A stretch of 64,000 bases of DNA from assembly GCF_008087625.1 (NCBI RefSeq), contig NZ_CP042997.1:3038001-3102000 (forward strand), given 5' to 3'. The notes beneath the pieces are model-generated. The model was given only the letters and a program-made list of their open reading frames with translations, had not been told where the DNA came from and did not search any database. Source of the DNA: Aquisphaera giovannonii (GTDB lineage: Bacteria > Planctomycetota > Planctomycetia > Isosphaerales > Isosphaeraceae). Numbering within the stretch: the stretch's first letter is position 1; every line of letters starts with the position of its first letter. This document shows positions 9,692 to 18,421 of the stretch, piece after piece. The translations under genes were made by a program, and so were the position numbers.

Positions 9692-10517
9692 AACCCATCC
9701 CCAGGCTTACCACCGCGATCGCGAAGGCGAGCAGCCACGTGCCGGTAGCCGGCCAGAGGCCCTCGTAGATGATGGCGTGGAAGAGCTCGATGAAGTAATA
9801 GGCCGGGTTGATGCGGAACATCCACATCGACGTCTGGCCGAAGACCTCCTCCGCCCGATAGACGATCGGCGTGGCGAAGTACCAGGCCTGGAGGAAGACG
9901 GCGACCAGGTGCCCGCAGTCGCGGAAGAAGGTGTTCGTGGTCGCGACCAGCAGGCCCAGGCCGGCGGCGAAGGCCATGAAAAGGACCAGCGCGGCGGGCA
10001 GCAGGACCATCGGCAGCGAAGGCCTCGCCCCCATGGGCCCGAGGAGGAGGAACATGGCTCCCAGGGAGAGGGCCATCGTGATCAGGTTGATGAGCAGCCG
10101 AGTGATCGGGAATACCAGCTTCGGCAGGTAGATCTTCCGGATCAGGCCCTCGTTCTGGATGATGCACGTGGCGCACTCGTTGATGCTGCCGCTCAGGAAT
10201 CCCCAGGGGACCATGCCGGCGAAGACGAAGACGGGGAAGTGCGGAGTCTTCGGCGACATCGCCGAGAAGAAGATCGAGAGCGTCGTCATCATCAAGAGCG
10301 GGTTGAGCAGCGTCCAAAAGAAGCCCAGCAACGAGCGCTGATAGCGGACCCTCAACTCCTGCATCACCAGGTTCTGGATCACCGGCCAGTAGCGGATGAG
10401 CTGGGCCCGGTCGTCCCGCAGCCTCCTCCGCCAGACTCCGACCTCGCCGGCACGGCGCACGGGCGCAGGGGGAAATTCCTCGGTCTCCTGCGCCTTCGTG
10501 CTCGTGCAAACGTCCAT
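9645..10517 (-). CDS. ABC-2 type polysaccharide export permease (Wzm-like)
   Basis: This 290-residue membrane protein has about six hydrophobic segments (LLGFFWTLLNPLLMMTTLSI; VLLPAALVLFMAFAAGLGLL; LLAFAIAVVSLGMGYAVF) and the cytoplasmic amphipathic helix with LRVRYQRSLLG that typifies ABC-2 exporters of the Wzm/TagG family. Together with the overlapping ATPase gene it forms a two-gene transporter, probably for O-antigen-like or other surface glycans. No glycosyltransferases lie nearby, so the polymer is not identified. The 10518-10808 region upstream contains no other gene. Confidence 0.92.
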   Translation of the reverse strand: MDVCTSTKAQETEEFPPAPVRRAGEVGVWRRRLRDDRAQLIRYWPVIQNLVMQELRVRYQRSLLGFFWTLLNPLLMMTTLSIFFSAMSPKTPHFPVFVFAGMVPWGFLSGSINECATCIIQNEGLIRKIYLPKLVFPITRLLINLITMALSLGAMFLLLGPMGARPSLPMVLLPAALVLFMAFAAGLGLLVATTNTFFRDCGHLVAVFLQAWYFATPIVYRAEEVFGQTSMWMFRINPAYYFIELFHAIIYEGLWPATGTWLLAFAIAVVSLGMGYAVFKSQEDKMVFRL

Positions 10518-10808
10518 GTTTCGGATTTTCCCAGCCGATCGCCCGGGGTCCCTCGGCTCGTGCGCGGCACGAACCCGGACGGCGCGGCATCTTACGGGGG
10601 ACCCAGACTTTGGTGAAGGCCAACCGGATCGGCGCCGGCCCGGCGGACCCGGGGGCGAATACGACGGCGATGTGATGCTTTCGTCCTGGCCGGGCGTCCG
10701 CCGCCAGGAAATCCCCGATCCCTCGGCTGCGAACTCGACGGTATCGGGGAGACGCCTTCGTCCCTCGGCGCGTCACCCACCCGGATGAACCTCATTTTCC
10801 ATCCAGGT

Positions 10809-11342
10809 TCACGAACGATGCCTTGCTCGTCGTCGCCCGGTCATGGTGGGGAAGCCCGCGGCCGCCGCGCCGGCCAGGAGCCATAGCGACGGCGGTTCGG
10901 GTACGGTCAGCAGCGACGGGCCGGCGATGCGACCCTGGACGGCCCCGAAGGCATCGCCCACGGTCAGGAAGTCCTCGTCGCCCGCGCCCAGAGGGCTGGC
11001 GAAGCTGAAGACGGCCGACTGGCCCGGAAGGAGGTCGGTGTCCGACCCCGGGCTGAGCCACGAGACGCCCGTGTCGCCGGTGTTGTAATCGATCTCCCAG
11101 CCGGCCGGGCCCGAGATCGAGGTCAATCCGGCGGCGGCGTCCACGTTGATGAGGAGCAGGACCGCGGCCTGATCGCTGGCCGGATCCACGCTCAGCATGT
11201 ACTGGTAGAGCGTCAGGCCGCCGGCCTCCGGCGTGGTCGTCACGTCGAGCGTGGCGAGGAAGTCGGCCCGGGCGGAGCCGGGCCCCACGAGTCCCGCGAG
11301 TGCGACGAGCCCCCAGACGAAGCGGATTAGAAATGTCTTCAT
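10809..11342 (-). CDS. PEP-CTERM-sorted secreted protein
   Basis: The 177-residue product has a signal peptide (MKTFLIRFVWGLVALAGLVG...ARA). At the C-terminus the motif VPEPPSLWLLAGAAAAG is followed by TGRRRARHRS: a PEP motif, a hydrophobic helix and a basic tail. This is the PEP-CTERM sorting signal, recognised in other bacteria by an exosortase that anchors or releases proteins linked to exopolysaccharide. The middle (~residues 28-140) is beta-rich with no recognised domain. It lies 33 bp downstream of the LEPR-XLL gene at 11376 and may be cotranscribed with it. Confidence 0.85.
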   Translation of the reverse strand: MKTFLIRFVWGLVALAGLVGPGSARADFLATLDVTTTPEAGGLTLYQYMLSVDPASDQAAVLLLINVDAAAGLTSISGPAGWEIDYNTGDTGVSWLSPGSDTDLLPGQSAVFSFASPLGAGDEDFLTVGDAFGAVQGRIAGPSLLTVPEPPSLWLLAGAAAAGFPTMTGRRRARHRS

Positions 11343-11375
11343 GCTAGCTCTCTAATCTGTTTGGGGTGCGAAGGC

Positions 11376-13397
11376 TCAGGGTTTCTTCGGGTGGTAGGAG
11401 ATCGTCAGGAAGCCGTTGAAGAGAGAAGGCAGCACGGCGACCTCGTAGGTATTCCCCAGCCAGGTCAGGTCCAGGGTAGGCGGGGTCAGCGAGAGGTCTA
11501 CGCTGGGGTCGAAGTAGAGGAGTCTCCCGGAGTTCTGCCCGGTGAGCTGGACTGCACCGGAGAGCTCGATCGAGCCCGTGACGTCGGACTGCATGCTCAG
11601 GCTGGGGAGCAGGCCCAGGTCCTTCGCCAGCTCGGTGGCGATGCTCCCCAGGATGGTGCCGATGGGTGTCGTCGCCCCCAGGAATCTCCTGGCCACGCCC
11701 AGGATTGCCCTGGCCTCGGCGACCGACGTGAAGTCGAGGTCGAGGAGTTTGCCGGAAAGATCGCCTTTCAGGTCGAAGGAGAGCCGACTGCCGGACAGGG
11801 AGCCGTCGGCGGCGACCTGGCCGGGCACGAATGTGCCGTCGGCGTTGATGGACAGGTTCAAGTCCATCGTCTCGGTGAGGTCGATGCCGACGCCCGAGAG
11901 CGCGGTGAAATTCGCCGTCTTGAACTGATCGTTCTTGAACAGGTCGATCTTCTGCTGTCGCGTCTCGCTGTAGGACACGTCCCCGCTCTGCAGGGCGAGG
12001 GTCCTGGGATCGAGCGTGACCCCCAGGACGAATGGGCCGTCCTGTTGGTCCGAATCGAAGGATGCCGCATAGACGCTCTTGCCCATGAAGGTGAGGTCGA
12101 CCTTGACATTGCCGTCGACGCTGGGATCCTCGGTCGGGTCCAGGCCGGTCTGCGCGGTGACCGCGATGGTGGCGTCCAGGCCGCTCTTCGCACCGCCTCC
12201 GAACCACAGGCCAGGCACCTGGTGAAGGCTGAAGTAATCGCTGGAGCTGGTGTGGGAATCCAGGAGCGAGGCGTTGAAGGTGTAGACCTCCGAGCCGGTA
12301 TCGAATGTCGCCTTGCCATTCAGTGCGATGAACCACGGAGGCTGGGGCTCGACATCGAGCGTCTCCTGCTTGGTGGCGACCAGCTCGCCGTTGACCGTCA
12401 GGGAGACCTTCAGCGCGGTGCCGTTCGCATAGGTCGAGGGGTCGAAGTTGGCCGTGGTGTAGGTGCCCTTGCCGGTCTTCGTGACGGCCAGGGGCGATCC
12501 CCCGAGCGTCGCGGTGACGGACGCGGCGCCCGACTGGGCGAACTGCTGGAGCACGGTGATGGTCGCGTTTTCGTCCGGGATGGGTACTCCCCGGAAAAAG
12601 CGGCCGATGACGTTCGCACCCGCCTCCGGGGTGTTGTACTTCGCCGCGATGTCCAACGTCGGCGTGATCCCGAGATCAAGGCTGCCGAAGCTTCCCGCGC
12701 CGCCCGTCGCGTCGAACGACCAATTCAACTGGATCGGCGTGTTGAAGGGCAGTCCCTTCAAGTCGGCCGAATCCGTCGCGCCGACGCCCGCCACGGAAGG
12801 AGAGGCACTGAGCGACCCGCTGGTCGAACCGGCGCTGTAGGAGAGGGCGACGGTGCTGCTGTTATGCGGGGGATCCTCCGTGTTGGTTTCCACCTTCAGG
12901 GAGACGTCGGAGAGCGAGTCCGGAAGATCTCCCTCGTCGGGTATGAGTTCGAGCTTGATCGATCCGGTGATCGATCCGGAAGGGGTCGGATCGCTGCCGG
13001 CAGGCTGCGGCAGCCCGGGCGGAAGGATGCTCGTGCCTCCCGAAAAGTCGCCCACGAGGCTGTACACGACGCCATCCGAGCTCGAAGCATCCGGTTGATA
13101 ACCGTCGAGCGTGGTCCACGTCTGGACATACGTCACCGGATCCTGGACCGTTGCTTGATTGAAGAGGTTGCTCGTCAGGGGGCCTTGCGGCAGGGAAGCC
13201 GTGACCTGCTGTGTCTTCCCCATGGAGGACGTGATGAGGAAACTGCTGCCCAGGACCTCGAGATGAGAAAGCAGGGCCCGCTGCTCGAGCGGCTCGAGAT
13301 CCGGATGCTTCGTCCTGATCCGCCGCGGTTTCGTGGGCATCCCCGGTGAACGGCCCGCCCTCGCCCGGGAATTGGCCCATCGGATGCCTTTCATCAT
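11376..13397 (-). CDS. Large surface protein with LEPR-XLL-type N-terminal motif
   Basis: The protein has about 673 residues from the ATG at 13397. A second ATG follows at 13394, and a longer start at 13466 adds 23 unlikely residues. The basic N-terminus leads into LEPLEQRALLS, the LEPR-XLL-type motif that precedes many very large planctomycete surface proteins. The rest is low in Cys and rich in Ser/Thr/Gly/Asp beta-strand repeats (for example TVLQQFAQSGAASVTATLGG), which suggests stacked beta-sandwich modules. No enzymatic motif is visible. It probably forms an operon with the PEP-CTERM gene just downstream. Confidence 0.8.
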   Translation of the reverse strand: MMKGIRWANSRARAGRSPGMPTKPRRIRTKHPDLEPLEQRALLSHLEVLGSSFLITSSMGKTQQVTASLPQGPLTSNLFNQATVQDPVTYVQTWTTLDGYQPDASSSDGVVYSLVGDFSGGTSILPPGLPQPAGSDPTPSGSITGSIKLELIPDEGDLPDSLSDVSLKVETNTEDPPHNSSTVALSYSAGSTSGSLSASPSVAGVGATDSADLKGLPFNTPIQLNWSFDATGGAGSFGSLDLGITPTLDIAAKYNTPEAGANVIGRFFRGVPIPDENATITVLQQFAQSGAASVTATLGGSPLAVTKTGKGTYTTANFDPSTYANGTALKVSLTVNGELVATKQETLDVEPQPPWFIALNGKATFDTGSEVYTFNASLLDSHTSSSDYFSLHQVPGLWFGGGAKSGLDATIAVTAQTGLDPTEDPSVDGNVKVDLTFMGKSVYAASFDSDQQDGPFVLGVTLDPRTLALQSGDVSYSETRQQKIDLFKNDQFKTANFTALSGVGIDLTETMDLNLSINADGTFVPGQVAADGSLSGSRLSFDLKGDLSGKLLDLDFTSVAEARAILGVARRFLGATTPIGTILGSIATELAKDLGLLPSLSMQSDVTGSIELSGAVQLTGQNSGRLLYFDPSVDLSLTPPTLDLTWLGNTYEVAVLPSLFNGFLTISYHPKKP

Positions 13398-14011
13398 GAT
13401 GCCCTCATCAATGAATTGCTCTGGCGGTTGCGTCCGGGTGATCGTCAAAACGGCATGGGCCGGCAAGCCGCCGGGCTGCCCCGGGTGCCGAGCCTCGAAG
13501 GCGTGCCGTAGCCGAGCGAGGTTGCCGAACCGACTCTACCCCGAGTCGGCCCGGGAACGTCCGGTCATCGGCGCCCCTCGTCCTGGGGTCGGGAGGAAGG
13601 GGATCTGCGGAGATGTGCGGTTCCGATCACCGGTTGTCTTCGCTGCTCACGAGCCGGTGGTGAACTCCAGATGACCGTCCTCCCTGGTGCGCTCGCGGCG
13701 GCCCATCACCAATACGGATCGCGCGTGCAGCCGATGCGACATCGGCCCGGAGAGCCGACCGGAGGAGGTCGTCTCTTTCGTGCTCGTGAGGCGGCTCCCG
13801 GAGTAGGACGAGCTACCCCGAGAGCCCCCTCAAGTGATTTGACGGAAAATCCGAGGGAGTAACCGCACACCGGCGTTTTTTCGTCGCCAAGGTAGAGAAG
13901 GCGTCCGACGCTCGGAATGGCGCGCCCGCGAAAACCGTGCTCAGATCAGACCACTGTGGAATTGTGTTCACCTGCGGCCGTTGCTGACTTAGATCGCTTC
14001 GTGACCTGAGG
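13398..14011. other. Intergenic region, no supported gene
   Basis: This 614-bp stretch lies between two minus-strand genes. I see no gene with a ribosome site or family resemblance. A 13-bp inverted repeat, TGACCTGAGGTCA at 14002-14014, overlaps the stop codon of the upstream thiamine-diphosphate enzyme gene. It lacks a following T-run, so it is not a standard terminator. The region presumably contains the promoter of the LEPR-XLL gene. Confidence 0.45.
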
Positions 14012-15892
14012 TCAATCGCTGTCATTCGCCCGGCCGACCGAACGGACCCCGACCCGGGCGGCGACCCGGATCTTCTGCCGCGTGCTCAGCTCGTCCAGGT
14101 AGTGCGTGCGTAGCGCGCTCAGCCACCGGATCTCCCGCCCTTCGTAGCTGACGCAGACGTGCGTGAGGATGGGCCCCGCCAGCCCGAAGGCCCTCTGGAT
14201 GCCGGGCAGGACGTCGTTGTTGCTTGCGATCCGGTTGTAGCCCAGCCCGACGGCCCGGGCGAAGGCCTCGTAGTCGATCCGCGCGATCTCCGTGGCCGTG
14301 GTCCGCCGGTAGACCGGCTCCTGGAGCATCTGCATGTAGTGGTAGGCCCCGTCATCGAATACGAAGAACTTGACGGGGATCCCGGCCCTGGCGGCGGAGG
14401 ATAGCTCCATCGCCGACATGAGGAAGCAGCCGTCGCCCGTGACGCAGGCGACGTTGCGATCGGGGCGGACGACCTTCGCCCCGATGGACGCCGGGATTGC
14501 CCAGCCCATGCTCTGGTTGTCGGCGGGGGTGAAGAATCGCCGCGAGCCCTCGACCTCGATCGATTCCGCGGCCCAGTGCGTCGAGGCCGTGACGTCCACG
14601 ATGACCAGCTCGTCCGGCCCCAGCGTCGCCCTCAACTGGCTGAGGAAGTACATCGGGTCGACGCAGCGGTCCACCTGGACCGTCCTCGCCAGGCAGCGAT
14701 CGACCTGCCGCTGTCGATGGATGCGCTCCCAGAGCTTGGGATCCGCGGGCCGTCGGATCGCCTGGCCGTCGGCCAGGAGCCGGTCCAGGAAGACGCGTGA
14801 GTCCGAGCAGAGGCAGACGTGCGCGGGGACGTTCCGCCCGAGGTTCTGCGGGTTGATGTCCACGTGGATCAGCGTGTCATGCTTGGGGATCGCGTAGTTC
14901 GCGGTCGAGACCTCGCTGTACCGCACGCCGACCGCCAGGACGAGGTCCACGTCCTTGAAGGCCGACTCCGCCGCACGCGTCCCCTGCTTGCCGTATCCCC
15001 AGCCGACGGCGAGCGGGTGGGAATCCGGGATGACCCCCTTGCCGCTGACCGAGGTGGCCACCGGCGCCTGGAGCATCTCGGCCACGGCCGTCAGCGACGA
15101 CCCCGCGTCCGCGCACCCGAGGCCGGCATAGATCCCGACACGCTTCCTGCGGTCCTGGAGGTGGCAGAGCACCTTCTGATACGCGGCCTCGTCGAACGGC
15201 ACGGGGTAGGGGGGGGGCGCCGGCTGGTCGTAGTCCCAGGCCTGCATGAAGAGCGGATACGGGATCATCACCCCGACCGGCCCGGGCTCTCCGGAACGGG
15301 CGATCCGGAAGGCCTGGAAGACGGCGCCGGGGATCTCCGCCTGGTGCCTCACGGTGACGAGCGCCTTGACCACGGGCCGGAGGATCGCCTCGTTCGCCAG
15401 GCCGTGGACCTGGCCGATCGGGGCCCCCGGCGAACGATCCACGTCCGTGACGATGCCGACGATCGGGATGCTGTCGTAGAGTGCCTCGCCCACGCCCGTC
15501 AGCGCATTGGTGAGGCCGGGCCCGGGCACGACGGAGAAGACCCCGACCTCGCCAGTCGCCCGGGCCGAGGCGTCCGCCATCACGCTGGCCGAGGCCTCGT
15601 GCGCGACCAGGAAGTAGGGCTGGCCGTACGCCTTGAAGGCGTCCCAGAGCTCGTTGTTCTGGGCGCCGGGGATGCCGAAGACGCAGCGGACCTGCTCGCA
15701 GCGCAGCGCCGCCGCCACGGCCTGCGCGCCTGTCATCTTGCCCCGGACGCCCTGGCGGTGCGCATAGCGACCGAGCTCGACGTGGTCGGCCTGCGCGGGC
15801 CGGGAAGACGCTGCGGACGTAGCGGCCGCGATGGCGGCACTCGCCAGGCCCATCGAGCCGATGGCGTCACGGCGATTGAGCTTCGGTATCAC
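14012..15892 (-). CDS. Thiamine-diphosphate enzyme of the acetolactate synthase family with Tat-like signal
   Basis: This 626-residue protein has the three-domain layout of acetolactate synthase-type ThDP enzymes. The N-terminal PYR domain (~51-225) holds the catalytic Glu in LVAHEASASVMADASAR and the loop VPGPGLTNALTGV. A central Rossmann-like domain follows, then the PP domain with VTGDGCFLMSAMEL (~485) and FVFDDGAYHYMQ. The cofactor motif normally reads GDG...NN; here the second half is DD. The first ~35 residues (LNRRDAIGSMGLASAAIAAATSAASS) look like a Tat signal with an RR pair, which is odd for this cytoplasmic family. No small regulatory subunit is adjacent, so a role in branched-chain amino-acid synthesis is doubtful. 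The substrate is unknown. Confidence 0.85.
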   Translation of the reverse strand: MIPKLNRRDAIGSMGLASAAIAAATSAASSRPAQADHVELGRYAHRQGVRGKMTGAQAVAAALRCEQVRCVFGIPGAQNNELWDAFKAYGQPYFLVAHEASASVMADASARATGEVGVFSVVPGPGLTNALTGVGEALYDSIPIVGIVTDVDRSPGAPIGQVHGLANEAILRPVVKALVTVRHQAEIPGAVFQAFRIARSGEPGPVGVMIPYPLFMQAWDYDQPAPPPYPVPFDEAAYQKVLCHLQDRRKRVGIYAGLGCADAGSSLTAVAEMLQAPVATSVSGKGVIPDSHPLAVGWGYGKQGTRAAESAFKDVDLVLAVGVRYSEVSTANYAIPKHDTLIHVDINPQNLGRNVPAHVCLCSDSRVFLDRLLADGQAIRRPADPKLWERIHRQRQVDRCLARTVQVDRCVDPMYFLSQLRATLGPDELVIVDVTASTHWAAESIEVEGSRRFFTPADNQSMGWAIPASIGAKVVRPDRNVACVTGDGCFLMSAMELSSAARAGIPVKFFVFDDGAYHYMQMLQEPVYRRTTATEIARIDYEAFARAVGLGYNRIASNNDVLPGIQRAFGLAGPILTHVCVSYEGREIRWLSALRTHYLDELSTRQKIRVAARVGVRSVGRANDSD

Positions 15893-16108
15893 GGTGCGAC
15901 CCTCCCTGGTCTATGGCTCTCCCGGTCCGGTCCCCGGATCCGGCCGCGACCGCAACCCCATCCTGCGGGTCACGACGACAGACGCCTCGCCTACGTCATC
16001 GGCCGGCGCGGCTCCCGGTCTTCTCCGCCCGTCCAACCCCAGGGCGTGGGAACCACCGCCGCACCCGCGCAACCGTCAGGACCGCCTCGGTCGACCCGCT
16101 TCGGAGGG

Positions 16109-17005
16109 TTATTCACGCCCGAGCAGGGGAGCGATGACGTCGTGGAAGAACCGGGAGGGATCCTCCCTCAGTTGACGGATGCACTCAAGGACGATGGGCC
16201 CTTCATAGCGAATCCGGTCCAGGGCCTCGGCCCAAGCCGGCCACGCGATGGTGCCGTGCCCGGGCGGGTCGTGCGAGTCTCGTCGGCCGTCGTTATCGTG
16301 CACGTGGGTCGTCGCGAGATGATGACCGGCGGCCAGGGTCTCGCCCACCACGTCGGCGGAGATGTGTGCGTGCCCGGTGTCCAGGGCCAGGGCGATCGCC
16401 GGATGACTCAGCTCCCTGACCAAATCGTGGAGGTCGGCCATCAGCGAGCCGGGATGAACGCCCGGTGGCATGTTCTCCACGCAGAGGCACATCCCGCCTC
16501 CGGCCGCGAGCTCCGCCAGCTCGACCAGCCCCCTCGCGAGCTGCCCGCGCCTCGCTTGACGTTCATCGGCCTCGGAGAGGCCGCCGGGATGGATGATCAG
16601 GTGCGTACCGCCGGCGGCCTCCAGCCAGTCGATGCAGCGGCGCAGATCGTCGATCGATTCCCGGTGGATCGCGGCATCCACCGAGCCCAGGTCCACGCGG
16701 CGAGCCTTGATGGACTGCCCTCCCCAGCAGCCATGCACATTCCGGATCCGGAGGCCGCGATCCTGGGCGGCACGTCGCAGCGGGCCGACATCCGGAAAGG
16801 ACCTCCAGTCCGGGAGGATCTCCAGCAACTCCGCGCCGATGCTCGCGGCCAGGTCGAGCTCGGACTGGGGGGTGAGGTTGGGATAGCCGCAGGTGATCAT
16901 CGTGCCGAGTTGGCGTGCGGGCAACGTAGGCTCTCCGTGGGGGTTGCCGAGGAAGCCTGGATCGCCCCCCTGAAACCTCTTGTTCTGGAGGCTGGTGGAA
17001 GTCAT
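16109..17005 (-). CDS. Sugar phosphate isomerase/epimerase-like TIM-barrel protein
   Basis: The C-terminal ~264 residues form a xylose isomerase-like TIM barrel: first strand MITCGYPNL, then HLIIHPGG, CLCVENMPPG, ALALDTGHAHI and THVHDNDG. Their conserved His/Glu/Asp residues could bind a divalent metal as in this superfamily. The last strand ends in PIVLECI. I use the ATG at 17005, which gives 298 residues. An ATG at 16900 starts right at the first strand and could be the true start, because the extra 35 residues match nothing. The substrate is unknown. It is divergent from the dehydratase gene at 17194. Confidence 0.75.
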   Translation of the reverse strand: MTSTSLQNKRFQGGDPGFLGNPHGEPTLPARQLGTMITCGYPNLTPQSELDLAASIGAELLEILPDWRSFPDVGPLRRAAQDRGLRIRNVHGCWGGQSIKARRVDLGSVDAAIHRESIDDLRRCIDWLEAAGGTHLIIHPGGLSEADERQARRGQLARGLVELAELAAGGGMCLCVENMPPGVHPGSLMADLHDLVRELSHPAIALALDTGHAHISADVVGETLAAGHHLATTHVHDNDGRRDSHDPPGHGTIAWPAWAEALDRIRYEGPIVLECIRQLREDPSRFFHDVIAPLLGRE

Positions 17006-17193
17006 GATAACCACCGAACGGGCGTCGATCTGCGCCGCGCCGATCACAGGCTCGCTGCCGACTGTCGCCGGTTCCCCGCGGGGCACTGGCGCAGCGACCG
17101 TTCGCCCCGCCGCACACCTCGCGGCCGGCCGTCGCGCTCGGCCCGCTCGTGCCTCGCTGCGAACCGCCTCGCCCGTAGAAAGGATGATCGCGC

Positions 17194-17694
17194 ATGCCGC
17201 CCGTTGCCCTGGTCGACCCCTCCACGATCGACACGTCGCGTGTCCTCGGCGACCGGGATGCCATCCACCGCTTCAACCCTCAACGCTTCGAGATGGAGCA
17301 GTTAACGGCGGTGATCCACGTCGACAGGGAGGAGCGGCTGATCATCGGCTACAAGGATGTGGCGGAGGACGAATTCTGGGTCCGGGGGCACATGCCCGGT
17401 TACCCGCTCATGCCGGGAGTCCTGATGTGCGAGGCGGCGGCCCAGATCGCCAGCTACTTCTGCAAGGAGGTAGGCCTGTTCGAGTCGGGCTTCGTCGGCT
17501 TCGGCGGCATGGAAGAGGTCCGCTTCCGCGGCCCCGTGCGTCCCGGGGATCGGCTCATCCTCGTCGGCAAGGCCATCCGGCTCCATCGCCGCCACTCGAT
17601 CTTCGAGGTCCAAGGGTTCGTGAAGACCAATATGGTCTTCCACGGCAAATTCCTGGGCGTGATGATTTCCCGCGAGGACGAGCTGCCGGGATAG
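17194..17694 (+). CDS. FabZ-like 3-hydroxyacyl-ACP dehydratase
   Basis: The product has 166 residues and a single hot-dog domain. The motif GHMPGYPLMPGVLMCEAAAQ (~70-89) carries the active-site His and Glu of FabZ, which dehydrates 3-hydroxyacyl-ACP in fatty-acid elongation. The protein is slightly longer than typical FabZ (about 145 residues) because of an N-terminal extension. It is not in a fab or lpx cluster, so it may be an additional paralogue rather than the housekeeping FabZ. A -10/-35 pair was not evident in the 188-bp divergent region upstream. Confidence 0.85.
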   Translation: MPPVALVDPSTIDTSRVLGDRDAIHRFNPQRFEMEQLTAVIHVDREERLIIGYKDVAEDEFWVRGHMPGYPLMPGVLMCEAAAQIASYFCKEVGLFESGFVGFGGMEEVRFRGPVRPGDRLILVGKAIRLHRRHSIFEVQGFVKTNMVFHGKFLGVMISREDELPG

Positions 17695-17764
17695 GTCACG
17701 TCCTCCACTTATCGTTTCTTTGAGCCCGGCTCAGCCCCATCCTCCCGGTTCCGACCCCGACACC

Positions 17765-18421
17765 ATGACGCGTGCGCGCCCCTCCCTCGACGTCTCATCC
17801 TGCCTGCTCGAGCCCGAGCGATTCTCCCCGGACGCCTGCCTGAACTGGAACGATCTGTTCGGCGACGGCCGCGAGGTCGAGATGGAGATCGGATCCGGCA
17901 AGGGCCTCTTCCTGGTCAACGCGGCCGCGGCGAACCCGGATCGGGGCTTCTTCGGGATCGAGATTTCCAAGAAATATGCCAGGCTCGCCGCGGAGCGGGC
18001 GGTCAAGGCCGGCGTGGCGAACGTGAGGCTCTGGCCGGGCGATGCCCGGCCGGTCGTCGGCAGGCTCGTGCCGGACGCGAGCGTGGCCGCCGTGCACGTC
18101 TACTTCCCGGACCCGTGGTGGAAGAAACGGCACAAGAAGCGCCGCGTGTTCACCGGATCGCTCGTGGAGTCGATCGTCCGCATCCTGAAGCCGGGCGGCC
18201 GCCTGGAGGTGGTCACGGACGTGGAGGAGTACTTCGAGGTCATGCGCGAGCTGCTCGCCTCCGAGGAGAGGCTGCTGGAGCAGCCGTCCCCGGCGGCGAA
18301 GGAGCCGGAGCATGACCTCGACTACCTGACCAACTTCGAGCGGAAATTCCGCATCGAGGGCCGGCCGATCCACCGAGCGTCGTATCGGAAGGCCGAGTCG
18401 CCGGGCCCGGCCCTCAGGTGA
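17765..18421 (+). CDS. trmB: tRNA (guanine-N7-)-methyltransferase
   Basis: This 218-residue protein methylates G46 of the tRNA variable loop using S-adenosylmethionine. The SAM-binding motif I is visible as VEMEIGSGKGLFL, followed by FFGIEISKKYARLA and the family-specific YFPDPWWKKRHKKRRV. The terminal TNFERKF also fits TrmB. The start is the ATG at 17765; a TTG at 17720 is an upstream alternative. The last 8 bp overlap the 3' end of purF, which is transcribed convergently. Confidence 0.93.
   Translation: MTRARPSLDVSSCLLEPERFSPDACLNWNDLFGDGREVEMEIGSGKGLFLVNAAAANPDRGFFGIEISKKYARLAAERAVKAGVANVRLWPGDARPVVGRLVPDASVAAVHVYFPDPWWKKRHKKRRVFTGSLVESIVRILKPGGRLEVVTDVEEYFEVMRELLASEERLLEQPSPAAKEPEHDLDYLTNFERKFRIEGRPIHRASYRKAESPGPALR

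Noticed and set aside
13813-14025. Minus-strand 70-codon frame overlapping the end of the thiamine-diphosphate enzyme gene
   Set aside because: It has no ribosome site or family resemblance, and it overlaps the stop of a well-supported gene.
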